Of a DNA stretch of 64,000 nt, positions 21,984 through 33,694 are shown in pieces. Position numbers and translations under genes: made by a program. Under the pieces are notes generated by a model. It saw only the letters and a list, made by a program, of their open reading frames with translations. It did not search any database and was not told the origin of the DNA. Source of the stretch: Phytophthora sp. 'mugwort' (Eukaryota; Oomycota; Peronosporomycetes; Peronosporales; Peronosporaceae); NCBI GenBank assembly GCA_033558025.1, contig JAUCEF010000006.1, positions 3,100,001-3,164,000 on the forward strand, given 5' to 3'. The first letter of the stretch is position 1; each line of letters opens with the position of its first letter.

Positions 21984-22784
21984 TCAAGTTGAGGTCTTTG
22001 CAGCGGCCGTAGCGGCGAGGATCTCTGACACGACGCTTGGATGGCGGAGAAGCTGGGGCAGGCCGGTTACTACGGGCTGTACGTCGCGGGAGGAGTCTAT
22101 CGCTGTGCCCGTTGAGGAATCCTGTGCGGTCGTCTGGATAGTTTCGGAAATGGAGGGGTTGTCCAGAAGCTGAGCAAGGTAGCTGGCCACGGTCTGCAAG
22201 TCTGGCTTCTGGTTTTTGATAACAACCCCCGGTGGGGGGTCCGAAACGGCAAGGCGACGTACGGCCTTCTCCGCGCTCTTCTTAACGACGGGCTTGTTGA
22301 GAAACCGCGCCAGGTTCTGCGCCATGGGCACGGCCACATCGACGTCGTCAGTTTGTTCAACTCGGTCGAGGAACTGCGAGGTTTTCTCGATCCCATCGGC
22401 CACGCCCGGTAGATTGAGGAACGCGCCACCTCCTCGATGATTGGAATCACGTCCTTTTGCAGTCAGCATCGAGCTTGCGCCAGGCGGCAGATTCCTGCTC
22501 CACTGCATGAGCACCGCCTTCAGGATGCGGATGACGTACTGGATGGCGATGGTCGGGATGAGCAGCGACAGCGCATCGGGAGACACATTAAACAAACTGA
22601 TGAAGAGCACGATGTTGTTGAGGAAGAAGTGCTTGATGAGCCGCACGATGAACGCCAGCATGACCACCCTGCGAGGGTCCTTCTTCGGTGTTTCCTGCAG
22701 TGCGGTCACCACCCAGTGTTCCAGGAACACGTCACGCAAGACCTTCTTGTGGTCAACCTTGCTGCGTCGGCGCACGATAGTCAT
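21984..22784 (-). CDS. Putative virus-derived membrane protein
   Basis: The minus-strand frame is open from 23048, but the likely start is the ATG at 22784, giving 266 residues; the upstream part overlaps another coding sequence and reads poorly. Residues about 35-95 form two or three hydrophobic segments (VVMLAFIVRLIKHFF, then IVLFISLF and LLIPTIAIQYVI). They are followed by a hydrophilic, helical C-terminal half with three repeated short motifs of the form LxQLLxNPSxSE (LAQLLDNPSISE and LPQLLRHPSVVSE). No family is recognised. Its position next to the pp220-like gene, its lack of introns and its GC-rich codons suggest a viral gene. It appears intact, unlike its neighbours. Confidence 0.5.
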   Translation of the reverse strand: MTIVRRRSKVDHKKVLRDVFLEHWVVTALQETPKKDPRRVVMLAFIVRLIKHFFLNNIVLFISLFNVSPDALSLLIPTIAIQYVIRILKAVLMQWSRNLPPGASSMLTAKGRDSNHRGGGAFLNLPGVADGIEKTSQFLDRVEQTDDVDVAVPMAQNLARFLNKPVVKKSAEKAVRRLAVSDPPPGVVIKNQKPDLQTVASYLAQLLDNPSISETIQTTAQDSSTGTAIDSSRDVQPVVTGLPQLLRHPSVVSEILAATAAAKTST

Positions 22785-22841
22785 CACAATATGTTGATGG
22801 GATGAAACAAATGATATATCTTGGTGGCTAAAGTAACAAAT

Positions 22842-23237
22842 GATGAACATGAACACGCCCAAGGACGCTGCTGCAGAGGTTGTTGTCGACTCCCCCTTTA
22901 TGGACGAGTCGCACGAGCTGGGGCGCGCTCCGCCTGTCGCCTTTGGGTCAATCTGTGCGCGTGGGCGGTAGCTGTCTCGGCCGCAACTGGTTGCGTGGCG
23001 ATGATGTTTGCGGTCGGCGTGGCGGTTAACTATTATTATTGGGGTCACGGAAACAGCGTGGTTCTACCGCGGAACCGAGCCGAGGGGCAGTTTGAGAACA
23101 AGACGTGGTACGGAGTGCTACGCTGCGACCACGATGATTGCAAAGCTAGCTACGTGAATGCGGCGATCACCATGCTGGAGCTGCTCAAGAGCGATGTGCT
23201 GCGGACGCATGGAAGAATTCAAAAGATCGTAGATTGA
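22842..23237 (+). pseudogene. Small virus-like membrane ORF with a frameshift
   Basis: ATG 22842 opens a short acidic N-terminus that stops at a TAG near 22,970. The overlapping frame continues with one strong membrane segment (SAATGCVAMMFAVGVAV) and a hydrophilic tail containing a CDHDDC cluster and ending in a stop at 23237. The two frames probably belonged to one gene. An AATAAA at 23312-23317 could serve as poly(A) signal. A 19-bp stretch of its 3' part (ATGCTGGAGCTGCTCAAGA at 23172) is repeated at 36898. Family unknown. It is divergent from the membrane gene on the left and convergent with the polyprotein gene on the right. Confidence 0.45.
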
Positions 23238-23332
23238 AAAAGCGTGGAGATGAGAAAGTCTCCACCAAGGTTAGGCCTGGATATTGCAGGAGAGGACATT
23301 CACAGTGACCCCAATAAATACACCATGATACC

Positions 23333-23339
23333 AAAAAAA
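23333..23339 (-). terminator. T7 run, possible asfarvirus-type terminator
   Basis: On the minus strand seven T follow the polyprotein stop codon by 27 bases. In African swine fever virus, runs of seven or more T direct transcript 3' ends; the placement here matches that rule. Confidence 0.5.
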
Positions 23340-23365
23340 CAGTAAAATACACATTTTTTGAAATT

Positions 23366-26300
23366 AAAATTCGAATAGGCTGTCGGTGACATCGTTGTTG
23401 GCGGCATCGCGTTTGACCTCGGTGATAGTATTGCTGACTGCGTTGGTGTTCTTGACCATGCGGGTGTGATGAACTTGAGCTGGGTCTCGACATTCTCCTT
23501 AATCAAGATCTGTGCTGCGACCAAGAACGTGAGATCGCGAATGATTTTCGTGTTAAAGCGTTCCATAGATCGAGCTACGTACTTGGCATTGTTGACATGG
23601 GTTGTGACTATTGCGCTACCATCAACGGTGTAGTCTTTATGAATGATTGCGTCGAGGAATTTAAAATCTTCCGAGCCAGCGCTGAGATTTATCGGAGAAA
23701 TCAAAGTGTGATGGTATGGGTTCTTCAAGAATATTTCGAAACTACTATCAAGCGTTTCGCTGGCCCGGGGCCAACTGCCTTTGATAATGTTTTATCAACA
23801 TACTCGTCGAACGTCATTGCATAGTTGTAGATGTTGGCCAGAGGAATGTCGCGCATCGGTGCGTGGACGTTGATCGGCATGATGTTCATCTTGAGAAGGT
23901 TGAGCACCATTATCTGCTGGCGCGGATTGGTGGGCAGTGTACCTGATGGTGGAAGCAGTGCGGCTCGCGCCGGAATACTGATCTTGGATTTGAGGTAGTC
24001 CGCCATCTTGTTGCGGCTTTCAGGGACGTTGGTGTTCTCCACCAGAGCTAATGAGTCGGAGGACGCATTTTGTCATGTCGGGCGCGTTCACCACCGTCTG
24101 ATTCCACAGAGCGTCACTGGCAGTAAAACTAGTCACATCGTTGTAGAACCGAAGGTCGTACAAGTAATTTTTTTTTTTTTTTTTAAAGCTTGACCAACGT
24201 GGCGCAGCGTGTCGTCGTACTTCACAGTGTCGAGATCGTTGTTCTTGTCGCTGATGGCGTTGAAGTCGTTCACGAGCTTCGTAAAGTACGGAGTGGTGCC
24301 GTTGTTGGAGAGCGACAGGTTGAAGTCTGTTAGGAGGACGGATCGAATGCCGTACGCGAGTTTGTTGTTGATTTGGTTGGAGCCCCCGAGGAAGTAGGGT
24401 CTCGTAGCAATACGTTTTGCACCTAGTCCCATCGCGAGTACGGACGGCGCCGCGAAAGGCAATTCCTTCTCGTTCGCCAAGAACGTCTTGGTGAAGTCCT
24501 TGCGCAGGTCGAAGAACACCGCCCCAGTCGAGTCCGTCTCCTGCAGCTCCGTCTGGTAATATCCTGGATCAATGCAGTCAGGCCGTTAATAATCTCGTCG
24601 AGGTATCCTCCGACGATCTCGGAGTGGTTGTTGGTTGCCCAAATTGCATCGTCCGTAATCGGGTTGGCGAACACGGTGAACGCGTCCGTGTCAATCTCGA
24701 CGACCTTGGCTTCGCCTGTGCCTGGCCCGATCTTGAACGTTTTTGTGATTGTGGTCGACAAAGTGGCGTTGGAAGTCTTCACGTGGCTAATAACCTTTTT
24801 GTAGAAACGACAGCGCCTTAGGAACGCCCGGAAGATGCGCAGGTGCATCGGAACGCACGCTCAGTACTTCTCCAGGATGTGAGATCCGATCGATTGGAGG
24901 TTAATTGCCTCGTGGAACTTGACGCCGCTCTGCGGGTGCACCCGAGACGTCATCGTCTTCATCATGTATGCCAGTGTGAAACTGAGCCCCCACGATGACG
25001 CGGCAGTTCGTAATGGCGACGCATCACTTCCTGCACGACCGCCGCCGGCGTCTGCGTATTCTCGTAGAGAGAGCGAATGTATTCCCAGTAGTTGGCGACT
25101 GTCATCGGATTGTCGACGTTCCAGTTTGGTCCGTGGTTGCGAATCACATCGTATTGTGGGAACTGAAACAGGGCAAAGTCCGGGAAGCTGTTGTCGTTCA
25201 TGGCATTTAAGAGCCCGCTACTTGCGAACGTGGCGAAGCCCTTCGTGTACTTTTTCCTGCTCTGCGGGTCGTACAAATCATTTAGGTACCGGTAGATGAG
25301 GATGTTGTACTGCTGAACGATACCGTTGTTCAATTGACCCAGTTCGGGAGTCGCTGGGGTTGGGCCGTCCCTAAAGGGAGTACTGCTTTCATTCGGGTTA
25401 AACAGGAGAGGTGAGATCCAGTAGGACTGAGACGAAGGCGTGAATGTCTTGGTCGTGGTGGAGTAAACTATGAACGAATCTCGAATCATCGGCAGGGCTT
25501 ACCAACCGGGACTCCCTTAATTCTCTGCGCGTGGGATTGTTCATTGGTTAAATCTGCTGGTACGTTACTGGCCTCCTTACTGGGATAAGAGTAGTGACTC
25601 AACGCAAATTCTAGGAACAAATTCGCCGGCGTCCATTCCTCGACGATGATGTTTGCGGTCGCGGGCATTATCCGGTTCAGTGTCTCGAGGGTGACCACTG
25701 TTTTCTCCTTCAGCTCGGCGTATGGCAGATCGAGCTTGTTGAAGATTTGGTGGAAGAGCTCCTTCTCCAACCAATACACGCTGCCGGGTTTGCTGTCGAG
25801 GGACACCTCGTCAATCAATCTAGTTGGAACGAGGCCGGTGAATTTATCGATCATGAACTTTGTGTTTGCCAGCAGGTGCTCGCATAGTTCCTGGTACGCC
25901 GAGAAATCGATGGTGATCCGATTGGCCATGGACACGTTCAAGCGAACAAGATCGCCGGAGTTCGTAGCGTACTGCACGAGTTTGTCCATGAGCAGGATCT
26001 GGTGGTAGCCTTTTTTATCTTCTGCCGCGTTAGCGAACTTCGATGGCCGAACGCATACACCAGTTGTTGCCGCGGCGAGTTTGCTCAAAAGGTCCGCGTC
26101 AAGTAGAGCGGTAGCAGCATTACCTTGGTGAACATTTATGACTTTAAATATATCTAACAGAAACGTATTTAGCGAGCAGTGCATGGCAGTCAGCGTGCGC
26201 AGAGGCATCAGCACGAACTCGTGGAAACAGGCAAAGATATTGCCGCTGGCTTGATCGATGTTATCGCTGCTCTCAATAGCCTTGATGATCATATTGTACT

Positions 26301-29300
26301 TCTCCACCCGCGACGGCCGCGTGCGCACGGCTGGCGCAGCAAGCGGATGCGCTCCTTGAACGCCTGTGTGTCCATCGCATTGTAAGTGTCGCCCATGCCA
26401 AGCACGGTGCTGTCGAGCTCGTTGCTTACGCGCGTCCGGAACTCGCTCAGCACCTTGGGAGTGGTGAGCTTGCTCATTCGGGCCTGCTTTGACAGGGACG
26501 GGTCGGTGATGTGCGTCTTCACTTTGAGGAAATCGTCTGAGGGAGCGTTGCCCTCGAACTCGATTGCCTCGTCGAGGATGTCCAGGTCGTTGGATGTATG
26601 GTTGCTCTCGTTTACGTTCAGCTTGCGCGCCGCGTTGATCGCGCCGGTAGTAGTACATCAGCTTCTCGCGCTTGATCACGCCGTAGCGGCGATTGATCTC
26701 CGCAACAAGTTGCATCATAACGTGGCGGGTGAGCTGCGGTCCGGGACACTTCCCTTGAAGTGGCGGTAGATATCGTTCACCTCAGCCACTATATTACGCA
26801 TGCTGTCCAGCGTATAGATGCCGGTGTGGATGTGCTTCGAGCGGTCGAAGATGTTGGTCAGAAGTCCTGTCCAGACATCGCTCACCTCGGGCACCGTGTA
26901 CGCCACTAGTTCCTCGTCGGGCTCGCTCGTCGTTTGATCCGCCCGGAAGCTCTCGTTGCTGTTTTCGAAGATCCGACGGTAGAACTCCGCGAGCAGCGGC
27001 AGGCGGACATACAGCTCAATGGCCTCTTCAATGACTTCGCCGGCGCCGTCGGATGACGCGGCACCGCCCATGATCAAGCGCGTAGAGAGCGTTTCCTTCG
27101 AAAGCACTGATTGCTGGGCCGGATCGCGCATGAGTCGATTGATGCTCGTGGTTGTAATGATCTTCCCCACAACAGCCTTGATCGCGAGGACGAAGAACAT
27201 GTCATCGATCGCCGATGCATTGGATGCGTGCTTCCGCTTGTACATGTTTATCATAGAAGAAATGCAGTACTGTAGCCCGACGAGAATGTATTGGCCATAT
27301 TTCACACTCTGAATTGCCTTTCTGCCAACAAAGGTCTGAAGCGCATCAGAGGAGAAAGTGGCTGGTCTAGCTGGTAACTGAGTAATTGGATCTACGGCCA
27401 CTGCGTTGCCGTTAGAATCGGTGGGTGTGAATCCTTCCGCTGCCTGTTGTCGAATGTTGGTCGGCACCTCGTTGCCATCAACAAAGCGTTTCAATGAAAT
27501 CAAATGATTGGCGTAGTCATTTTTTTCAATCCATATTTTGACGTTATCACTGCGTGCGTCGGGTAGGATATTGACGAGGGTACTGGCCATCTTATCGAGG
27601 TTACCGGCCACCGGAATTCCCCAGCTCGGCAATTTCGAGGAGGTGTCCAGGACGGCTACTTTGACACGATTATTATTTCCTTGGTCTACGAAGCTAAGGA
27701 ATTTTTTAATTTCTTCCTTGGTGTTCATGTACGTCAGATCATAAACGCTGCCATACAGTGAAGATACTCCGTGCCTTTTAGCCGTGTGAAGCAGCCCAGC
27801 ACGAACTGCTTGATCTGCGCCCAATCGTTCGCAGTCTTTAACTGGTCTTTGGAGTCGAGCGTTCCCACCGATGTCTTCAGGTGCGAGAGCTCGTTCTGTA
27901 GCTTGAGGATGCGGATCTTGTCCAGCGAGTGCGGGCCGACGTTGAGCCTGATCGTGTCGGGGGAGAAGTCCGGTGGAGCTTGAACGAGACCGCAGTCTCA
28001 TTGTACGTCATAAGCCGCTTCAGCTGGTTCTCGTCGGTCATGTACTCGGTGCCATTGGACTGCATCGACAGGGCCGAGGCCCATATGTAGTTCACGAGGT
28101 TCTTGTAAATGTTGCTCGGCGCCATGATGATGTTCTTCTCCGATTTGTCGCCGTACTTCTCGCCCAGGCTGACGAAGTACGAGATGATATTCTTCAGCAC
28201 CAAGACACCCTCGACGGCACGTCGGCATCGTTGGAACACGCGCTCGGCGGCATCACCGAGGACGGCCTTCGCTGTGGAGAGATCGACCATTGGCGAAACG
28301 GCGGTAGGACTGTTATACGTCTGCATGAAGGTGGCGTCATCGAGCGCTTTATCGTCGTGCACGAGCGACTCAAACATCTTCACGATGTCCTCATCGGCAT
28401 TGTTGTCGTACCACTTGGCGATGATGCGCGTGGCGGTGAGCATCTTGTGCCGGTCGGTCACGGCGTCGGGGTTGCCCGCGATGGTCTCGGTGAAGTGCAG
28501 CAGGGCCAGGTCGATGGCTTCGACCGTTTTGTACAGCCCGACGCGCGCGTCGCTCTGCCACTTGAACATTTCCTTAAGCTTGGTCTTGTCGATCTTCTGC
28601 TGGTCCTTCTGCACGGAAGAGTTGTACATGTTAATCTCGAGCCCGAGCCCGGACGCCTCGGCGTCGATCTGCGCGATCATCTCGGAGTGCTCGCGCTTGA
28701 TCTTGGAGATCGCCTCGCCCATGGCCTCGTCCACTGTCGTCGCGTAGTCCTTCGTGTACGTCACCAGCTCCTCGGTGGTCTGGCGGAGATTGCTGCGGAA
28801 GGCCGCGATGTTGCGGAAGAACTCCAGCTTTTTCAGCAGGACCTTCAGTTCCTGCAATGCGTTGTTCATGCCCGAGATGTTCACTAGGTGCGTGGAGGAG
28901 ATGCCGTAGAGATCGTTCACGGAGGCCGTGTTGCCGCCCTCAACGTGGGAGGCGTGGCGGACAGTCTTGATCATGTCGCCGTAGCGCATTACGGTCTCGC
29001 CGATGGCCTCGCAGGCCTGGGTCAGATGCTCCGCGGCGCCGCCTGGACCCAGAGCCGCCGCGCGCGAGCCCAGGTCCTTCATGGACGCGAGGAAGCGCTG
29101 CCGGATTTCGGCGGAGCTCACTTCGTCGGGGTTTACAACGAGCAGGTGTTTGTACAGGTCGTTGCCACTCGTGAACTCGCTCAGCCGCTTGAACGTGTGC
29201 AAGAAGGTGTCGGCGTTCTCGTCGAGCACCACGGACTTGCCGAACGTCAGGGCCAGGCTCTCCGCGGCCTTCACCAGAGCGGCCATGTTCATACCGAACT

Positions 29301-30060
29301 CGGCCACGAACTTGTTGATAGTGCACCAGATCGGCGCGAGCGTTCGTCATGCGCTCCGCGAGGCTGGAGACCTTGCTCGAGACGGAGCCGCCGCCGACGT
29401 TCGCCTTTTGCGCCGCCTTCGCCATACAGGCGGCCGATGCGCTTTCGTTGTCGTACGCGGCCAGAACGGCCTCCCACTCCGGGAGGTCTTTAGTGAGGGG
29501 TTGTCCCGAAGCTGGTTGATGATACTGTGACCGTCGACGACATCAGCGAACGTCTTCTGCAGCTCGTTAAAGTGGTTCAGGTTGGTGAATAGCAGCGACA
29601 GCTGGCCCGCGGTCTTGGTGACATGGTCCTTGCGCCAAGCGAGCTTCTCGATCGCGTCCTTGAACTGCGCATTCTGCTGTAGACAGATGCGGACGCCGTT
29701 GGCAAGGCCGTCCAGGTGCGTGTTTATACCGGCACGCACTAGCTCGAGCGCGGTCAGCGCGCTGAAACCGATCTCGTCCTTCTTGTGCTCGAGCAGGTGG
29801 TTGATGGCGGCCTTCTTTCCGTCCTGGCACGCGAGCATCCCCTTGAGCGCGACGAAGATTGCCGAGCCGCCGTGCGCCATTCGGTCCATGACAGCTAGTG
29901 CCTTGTCTCCGACGGGCGCGTCGGGCTCGAGCGAGCCGCCTCCGATGCCGTTGAACGACCGCAGGATACCGTCGAGGTTGCCGCCGCAGATCTGCAGCGC
30001 CTCCTCTAAGGCGGCGATGCCCTGGCCGACGATAGACCCGCCCTCGGAAACGCGCCACAA
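23366..30060 (-). pseudogene. Asfarvirus pp220-like structural polyprotein gene, multiply frameshifted
   Basis: About 6.7 kb of minus-strand sequence reads as one helix-rich protein of roughly 2,200 residues if frame changes are followed; pp220 of African swine fever virus has 2,475. Pieces in order are 30060-29490, 29490-29320, 29307-27980, 27980-27770, 27760-26715, 26715-26290, 26290-25490, 25489-24970, 24960-24520, 24519-24170, 24150-23730 and 23728-23366. At least ten frameshifts and an in-frame TGA at 24867-24865 break it. Gly-Gly-X sites, the cleavage signal of the asfarvirus SUMO-like protease, recur: VGGGSVSS near 29,385, IMGGAAS near 27,065, FLGGSN near 24,395 and NGIGGGS near 29,945. 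In the living virus the products form the core shell between nucleoid and inner membrane. The expected myristoylated N-terminus is missing: a TAG lies just upstream of 30060. A T18 run sits inside it at about 24,166-24,184. The assignment relies on length, Gly-Gly sites, the neighbouring pp62-like gene and sequence character. Confidence 0.7.
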
Positions 30061-30069
30061 ACAGCCTAG

Positions 30070-31090
30070 CTGCTACGTGCACTTCTTTGGTAGTAAGGGC
30101 GAGTTCCCGAAGACGAAGCCCGGCACCACGTCGGTGTCGGCGCCGCTGGCGTGAGCGGCGGCGGCGGCATGACCGCGCGCGGGCGTGGCCAAGATCACCG
30201 ACCACTTGAAGAAGGGCGACGCGGAGCAAGTTCTGGAGAACTTCGAGAAGGCGGTTGCGGGCGCGCTCGCGATCCTGCATAATACCGACAAGGAGCGTTT
30301 CAAACTCGCCAAGCACTTCCTCTCGGCCAACCCGATCGTGTCGTGGTTCTTCCTCACGCTCCCCGGCCGTAGCGACGCGCGTAACGGCGGACAATCTCAA
30401 GGACTTCGCCTGGCGCGGCGTTTCGCTGGACCAGAAGAGCGTGATTGACGACGCCAAGGAAACCCACTATGACCAGGAGGAGACAACCGCCGGTCTGCAC
30501 AAGATCAAGCAGGTGCGAGAGGACCTGATGAGCGCGGACAAGGTCTCCCTCATCCCAAAGATTCTGCGCGCCTATAAGGCCCACAAGCCCAGCCTCTCGT
30601 TCTTTGAGAAGAACCTCGACATGAAGATCCTCATGGACGAAGCGTTGTTCCTGCACGATGGGTCCGCGAGCCCGCGGCTGGTGAGCGACTCCTCGCGGAC
30701 CTGGAGGCGCTCGACGGGTCGCGCCCGAAGCACTTCTGGGTCATCTGCAACAGCGAGATTTACGTACGACAAGATGCTGCTGCGCGCGACGGAGGCGTTA
30801 AACAGCGGGCCCAAGACCTTCATCAAGTCCGCGAACTTCATGCACATGCCCCTCTCCAAGAAGATGGAGGACAGCATCGTGGAGAACATGACCAAGGGAG
30901 GCTCCATCGTGGGTGGCAATCCGGCTGCGATCCACCACGTACTGTTCATGGGTGGAAGCAGCGCGCGATCCTCCAAACACAGCGGTGATCTGAAACTCTC
31001 CGCACTGGTGAAGGTTATGAGCCGGCAACAGCGCGAGGTTCTGCTCGAGTATCTAAAAGAAACGTTAAAACAAAACCTGGAACGAAATCG
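30070..31090 (+). pseudogene. Asfarvirus pp62-like polyprotein gene, truncated and frameshifted
   Basis: Plus-strand coding sequence begins in one frame (30070-30154), shifts to 30185-30375, then to the frame used from 30376 onward, with another local double shift at about 30,665-30,765. Read together it gives some 330 helical residues, shorter than the 530 of African swine fever virus pp62. Near the C-terminus are two Gly-Gly-Ser sites (MTKGGSIVGG and FMGGSS), fitting processing by the viral protease. In asfarviruses pp62 is the partner of pp220 in building the core shell, and the two genes lie close together on opposite strands, as here. There is no AT-rich promoter between the two head-to-head genes, so both 5' ends appear lost at a junction around 30,060-30,180. 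The open frame extending to 31739 is a chance continuation. Identification is moderate. Confidence 0.5.
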
Positions 31091-31129
31091 AGCATCTTCA
31101 TGCCGCACCACGATCGTGTTATCGGGCCG

Positions 31130-31137
31130 TTTTTTTT
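31130..31137 (+). terminator. T8 run after the pp62-like gene
   Basis: Eight T lie about 40 bases past the last coding-like residues of the pp62-like gene, as expected for asfarvirus-type transcription termination. Confidence 0.5.
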
Positions 31138-31289
31138 GCCTCCCGCTGCAATTCGTATTACGCTTAGCACTGATAATGTCCTACTGGTTTCCCTATGCTG
31201 TGAATATATATATGTGCCTGGCTACGAAATCCTGCCGCGTGTACGCCGCAAATCTTTCCAGACACTTTTTTTGCTCTCTGTCTCATGCG

Positions 31290-33634
31290 TTACTGCCTGC
31301 GCCGAAACGCCCTTGGTTCCTTCGTTTGCTTCCCTTTCAGCCCGCTCCGGAGCAGTTCCAGCATGTTCCTCGTGGCGTTCACGTCCCGGTTCAGAAGTTG
31401 GCCTTGCAGCGACTGTTGACACAGCGCAAGACGTTCCTGGTGCTCTTGAGCACGATTTTCTGTTCGCGAGCTTGGGGTTTCGGAATTTCCGCAATCTCCT
31501 TGACCTCCTTCTTCGATGGTCATTCCTTCATCCGTATGTCCATGTCGTCCTCCTTCTGCCTCATCTTCGTGAACAGCCTGGCCTACTTGAGGCGCTTGTG
31601 GCAGCTGGAGTACGTGACGCTCATCCGAAACTCGTCCATTGGAATAACTGTAGCCCGCCTCTTCAACGCCTCGACAAACCCCTTGACTGGTCCGGTGGCG
31701 TGGCCATTGATCCCATCACGCCGGCTCCAGTCTCCGTAGGCGATGCACACCTGCTTGCTGACTTTGGGTACGAGTTTTTCGCCAACGTATCCAACGCCTT
31801 CATCTTTGCGCGGTCCTGCGTGAACCTCCATCGGAGAAATGCCTGCTCGGCAGAGAACGTCAGCAGGAACCGGAGGTCCAGCCAGAACAACTGCAGCCGC
31901 TGGAAGTACGTGTCGTAGCTCGAGGTCTTGAAGGACGGCATCGCACGAACGACCTTTCCATACCTCGGTTCCCGCTTCTTCAGGTTTTCGTTGTAGAAGC
32001 GAAAGTCGTTCATCCTCGCCAGATGCCGGTACTCGCTAGTAGAGATCTCTACGACGGTATCGCTCCGTTGAGGTCGGCGTTGACGCGGACGACACCGGTT
32101 TCTTCCATTCTGTTTACATCGTCTACGTGGGAGACGACCCACCGACACGGCGGTAACGAGAAAGCGCATCCCGGGATCAATTCCGATGAGAACGTCGTTA
32201 GCGTAATCCGGTCCAAGCTTGAACAACTCTTTGGTAAAACTGTTTCCGTCCGCAATCTCTTCCGGTGTCTTCGCTTGCTTACCCTTCTCGCCCATAGGCT
32301 GCACGGAACCGTCGTTCTTCTTCTTTTTCTTGGAGTCCGACCACTACCACGGATGTCGTTGTAAGCGGTCGAATCATGGTCACAGAAGCAGCGTAGCCGT
32401 TGGTCTTCACCTCCTCTACAAACTTGCGGCTGCCTGTTTCGATCCGTCCCATGCCAAAGACCGATCTCATGACCGCACTCTTGTGAGTTTGGAAAATCTT
32501 GGCAGTAAAGGGAAGGTGGTCAGGGCTCGTTATCTTCTTCTGCCGCACGATCTTCAACTCTTTCTTCAGCCACTCTTCAACCCGCGGCTGGTCAATAACT
32601 CACGAAAAAAGACCGTAGAGATTGCTTGCGTTAATCGTCACGTACGCCGCTTAGTACGACGTGGCGACTGGTAACAGCGAGTACACACGAGCTCCTTTTT
32701 GCCCCGGGTGCTTTGCAACGAACGCCTCCATGAATCCAAGCATGTCATACAGCTTGCGCAGGAAATGCCCGCTGTTTGCTCGTATCACCCACTGCCAAGG
32801 GACCATTCCCAGCCACGCTCGCAACTCGAGTTCCACGGGATCCGTAGAGTCATCCCACTGCGTCCACACCTTCCTCGTCTTCCCCGTAAGGTTGCCGTCG
32901 GCGTCTTTCTCGGGAACGGACTTGACCTGGAAGCAATTGTCGACGAGGCGCTTCGTGTCTCGGTACTTGAGTTCCAGCTTTCCCTCGGGCGCGTAGCGAA
33001 AGCGAATGTACTGGTGCAACCGGCGGCGAAAGTGCAGAGCAACCATGTTCAGAACGTTTGTCTTCATCTACCTCGCCATCTCGTTGATCATGGGACCTCC
33101 ATTCACGACCTTTTCCGCCTCGTACGTCTCTGCTCGTTCCCTTCCGGCCCAGTATCGTAAACAAGTCGTGTGAAAGCTTGAATACTTTGCCGCGTACGAA
33201 CTGTGGTTCGCAATCGTTGCAGTGCAGCAGCGGTAGAAGAACATCTGCTCGAGCTCGGGCACTTCCTCGTTCTCCTTCAGATAGCGCAGGGCGTGCAGGT
33301 TGGCAAAATGCCAGCCCTCCAGCTGAACTTGTTTGATAACAACGCAGACGCGCTCGATGTCTGGAAGCAGTTCCGGCACACGGAAGACCCGAGTCAGTTT
33401 GCTGATCACACTGGAGTGGGTGTCCTTGGTCGAGCGCTTGAGTCGGTAGACAGGATCTGGTTGTTCCTCAGAAGGCGGCTGTAGTCGGGAAACAGCGTCC
33501 GGATCTGCGTCCACCTCGGGGTCCTGCGTCTCCGCCACAGTTTCGAACGGAGGCGTCCACTCGTCAGGGTCCTGACTTTCTTCGACAATATTTCAGTCGT
33601 CCAGGTAGTCGTCCTTCTTTCGCTTGCGTATCAT
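31290..33634 (-). pseudogene. Fanzor (eukaryotic TnpB-like RNA-guided nuclease), decayed
   Basis: The frame begins at an ATG on the minus strand (33634, MIRKRKKDDYLDD). It continues in one frame to about 32,300 despite four stops: TGA at 33595-33593, TAG at 33070-33068, TAA at 32653-32651 and TGA at 32602-32600. After frame changes the RuvC-like core appears. The first catalytic Asp is in IGIDPGMRFLV (Asp codon 32178-32176). The second region has AYGDWSRRDGINGHATGPVK. A zinc-ribbon half follows (SVTYSSCHKRL, where a preceding Cys seems to be Tyr), then a second Cys pair (CVNSRC, other frame) near 31,410. The last motif is NRDVNATRN with its Asp at 31385-31383. The order D, T/S-rich C4 zinc ribbon, RD is the published Fanzor signature. 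Family members are nucleases guided by an omega-RNA encoded at the 3' end of the locus; here that would be about 31,170-31,300. The full-length equivalent would be about 780 codons. It cannot be active as it stands. Confidence 0.85.
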
Positions 33635-33694
33635 GACGCCGATGGAGGAGTGAGAAGATGCCACAAAAAGCCGTCTCCAGAGAGGCGAATTCAA

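Noticed and set aside
24166..24184. T18 run as poly(A) tail of a retrocopy
   Set aside because: It lies within the polyprotein coding sequence with viral coding on both sides; expansion of a homopolymer is simpler.
25486..26718. Single 410-codon gene on the minus strand
   Set aside because: Its middle third is out of frame with the polyprotein; the natural reading switches frame near 26,640 and 26,300.
27973..28887. A 304-codon plus-strand frame
   Set aside because: It is the mirror of the better minus-strand polyprotein reading, His/Arg/Leu rich and without domains.
31091..31739. Open frame extending the pp62-like gene to nearly 500 codons
   Set aside because: Beyond about 31,090 the translation loses viral character, crosses the T8 run and overlaps the Fanzor remnant on the other strand; it is chance openness in GC-rich DNA.
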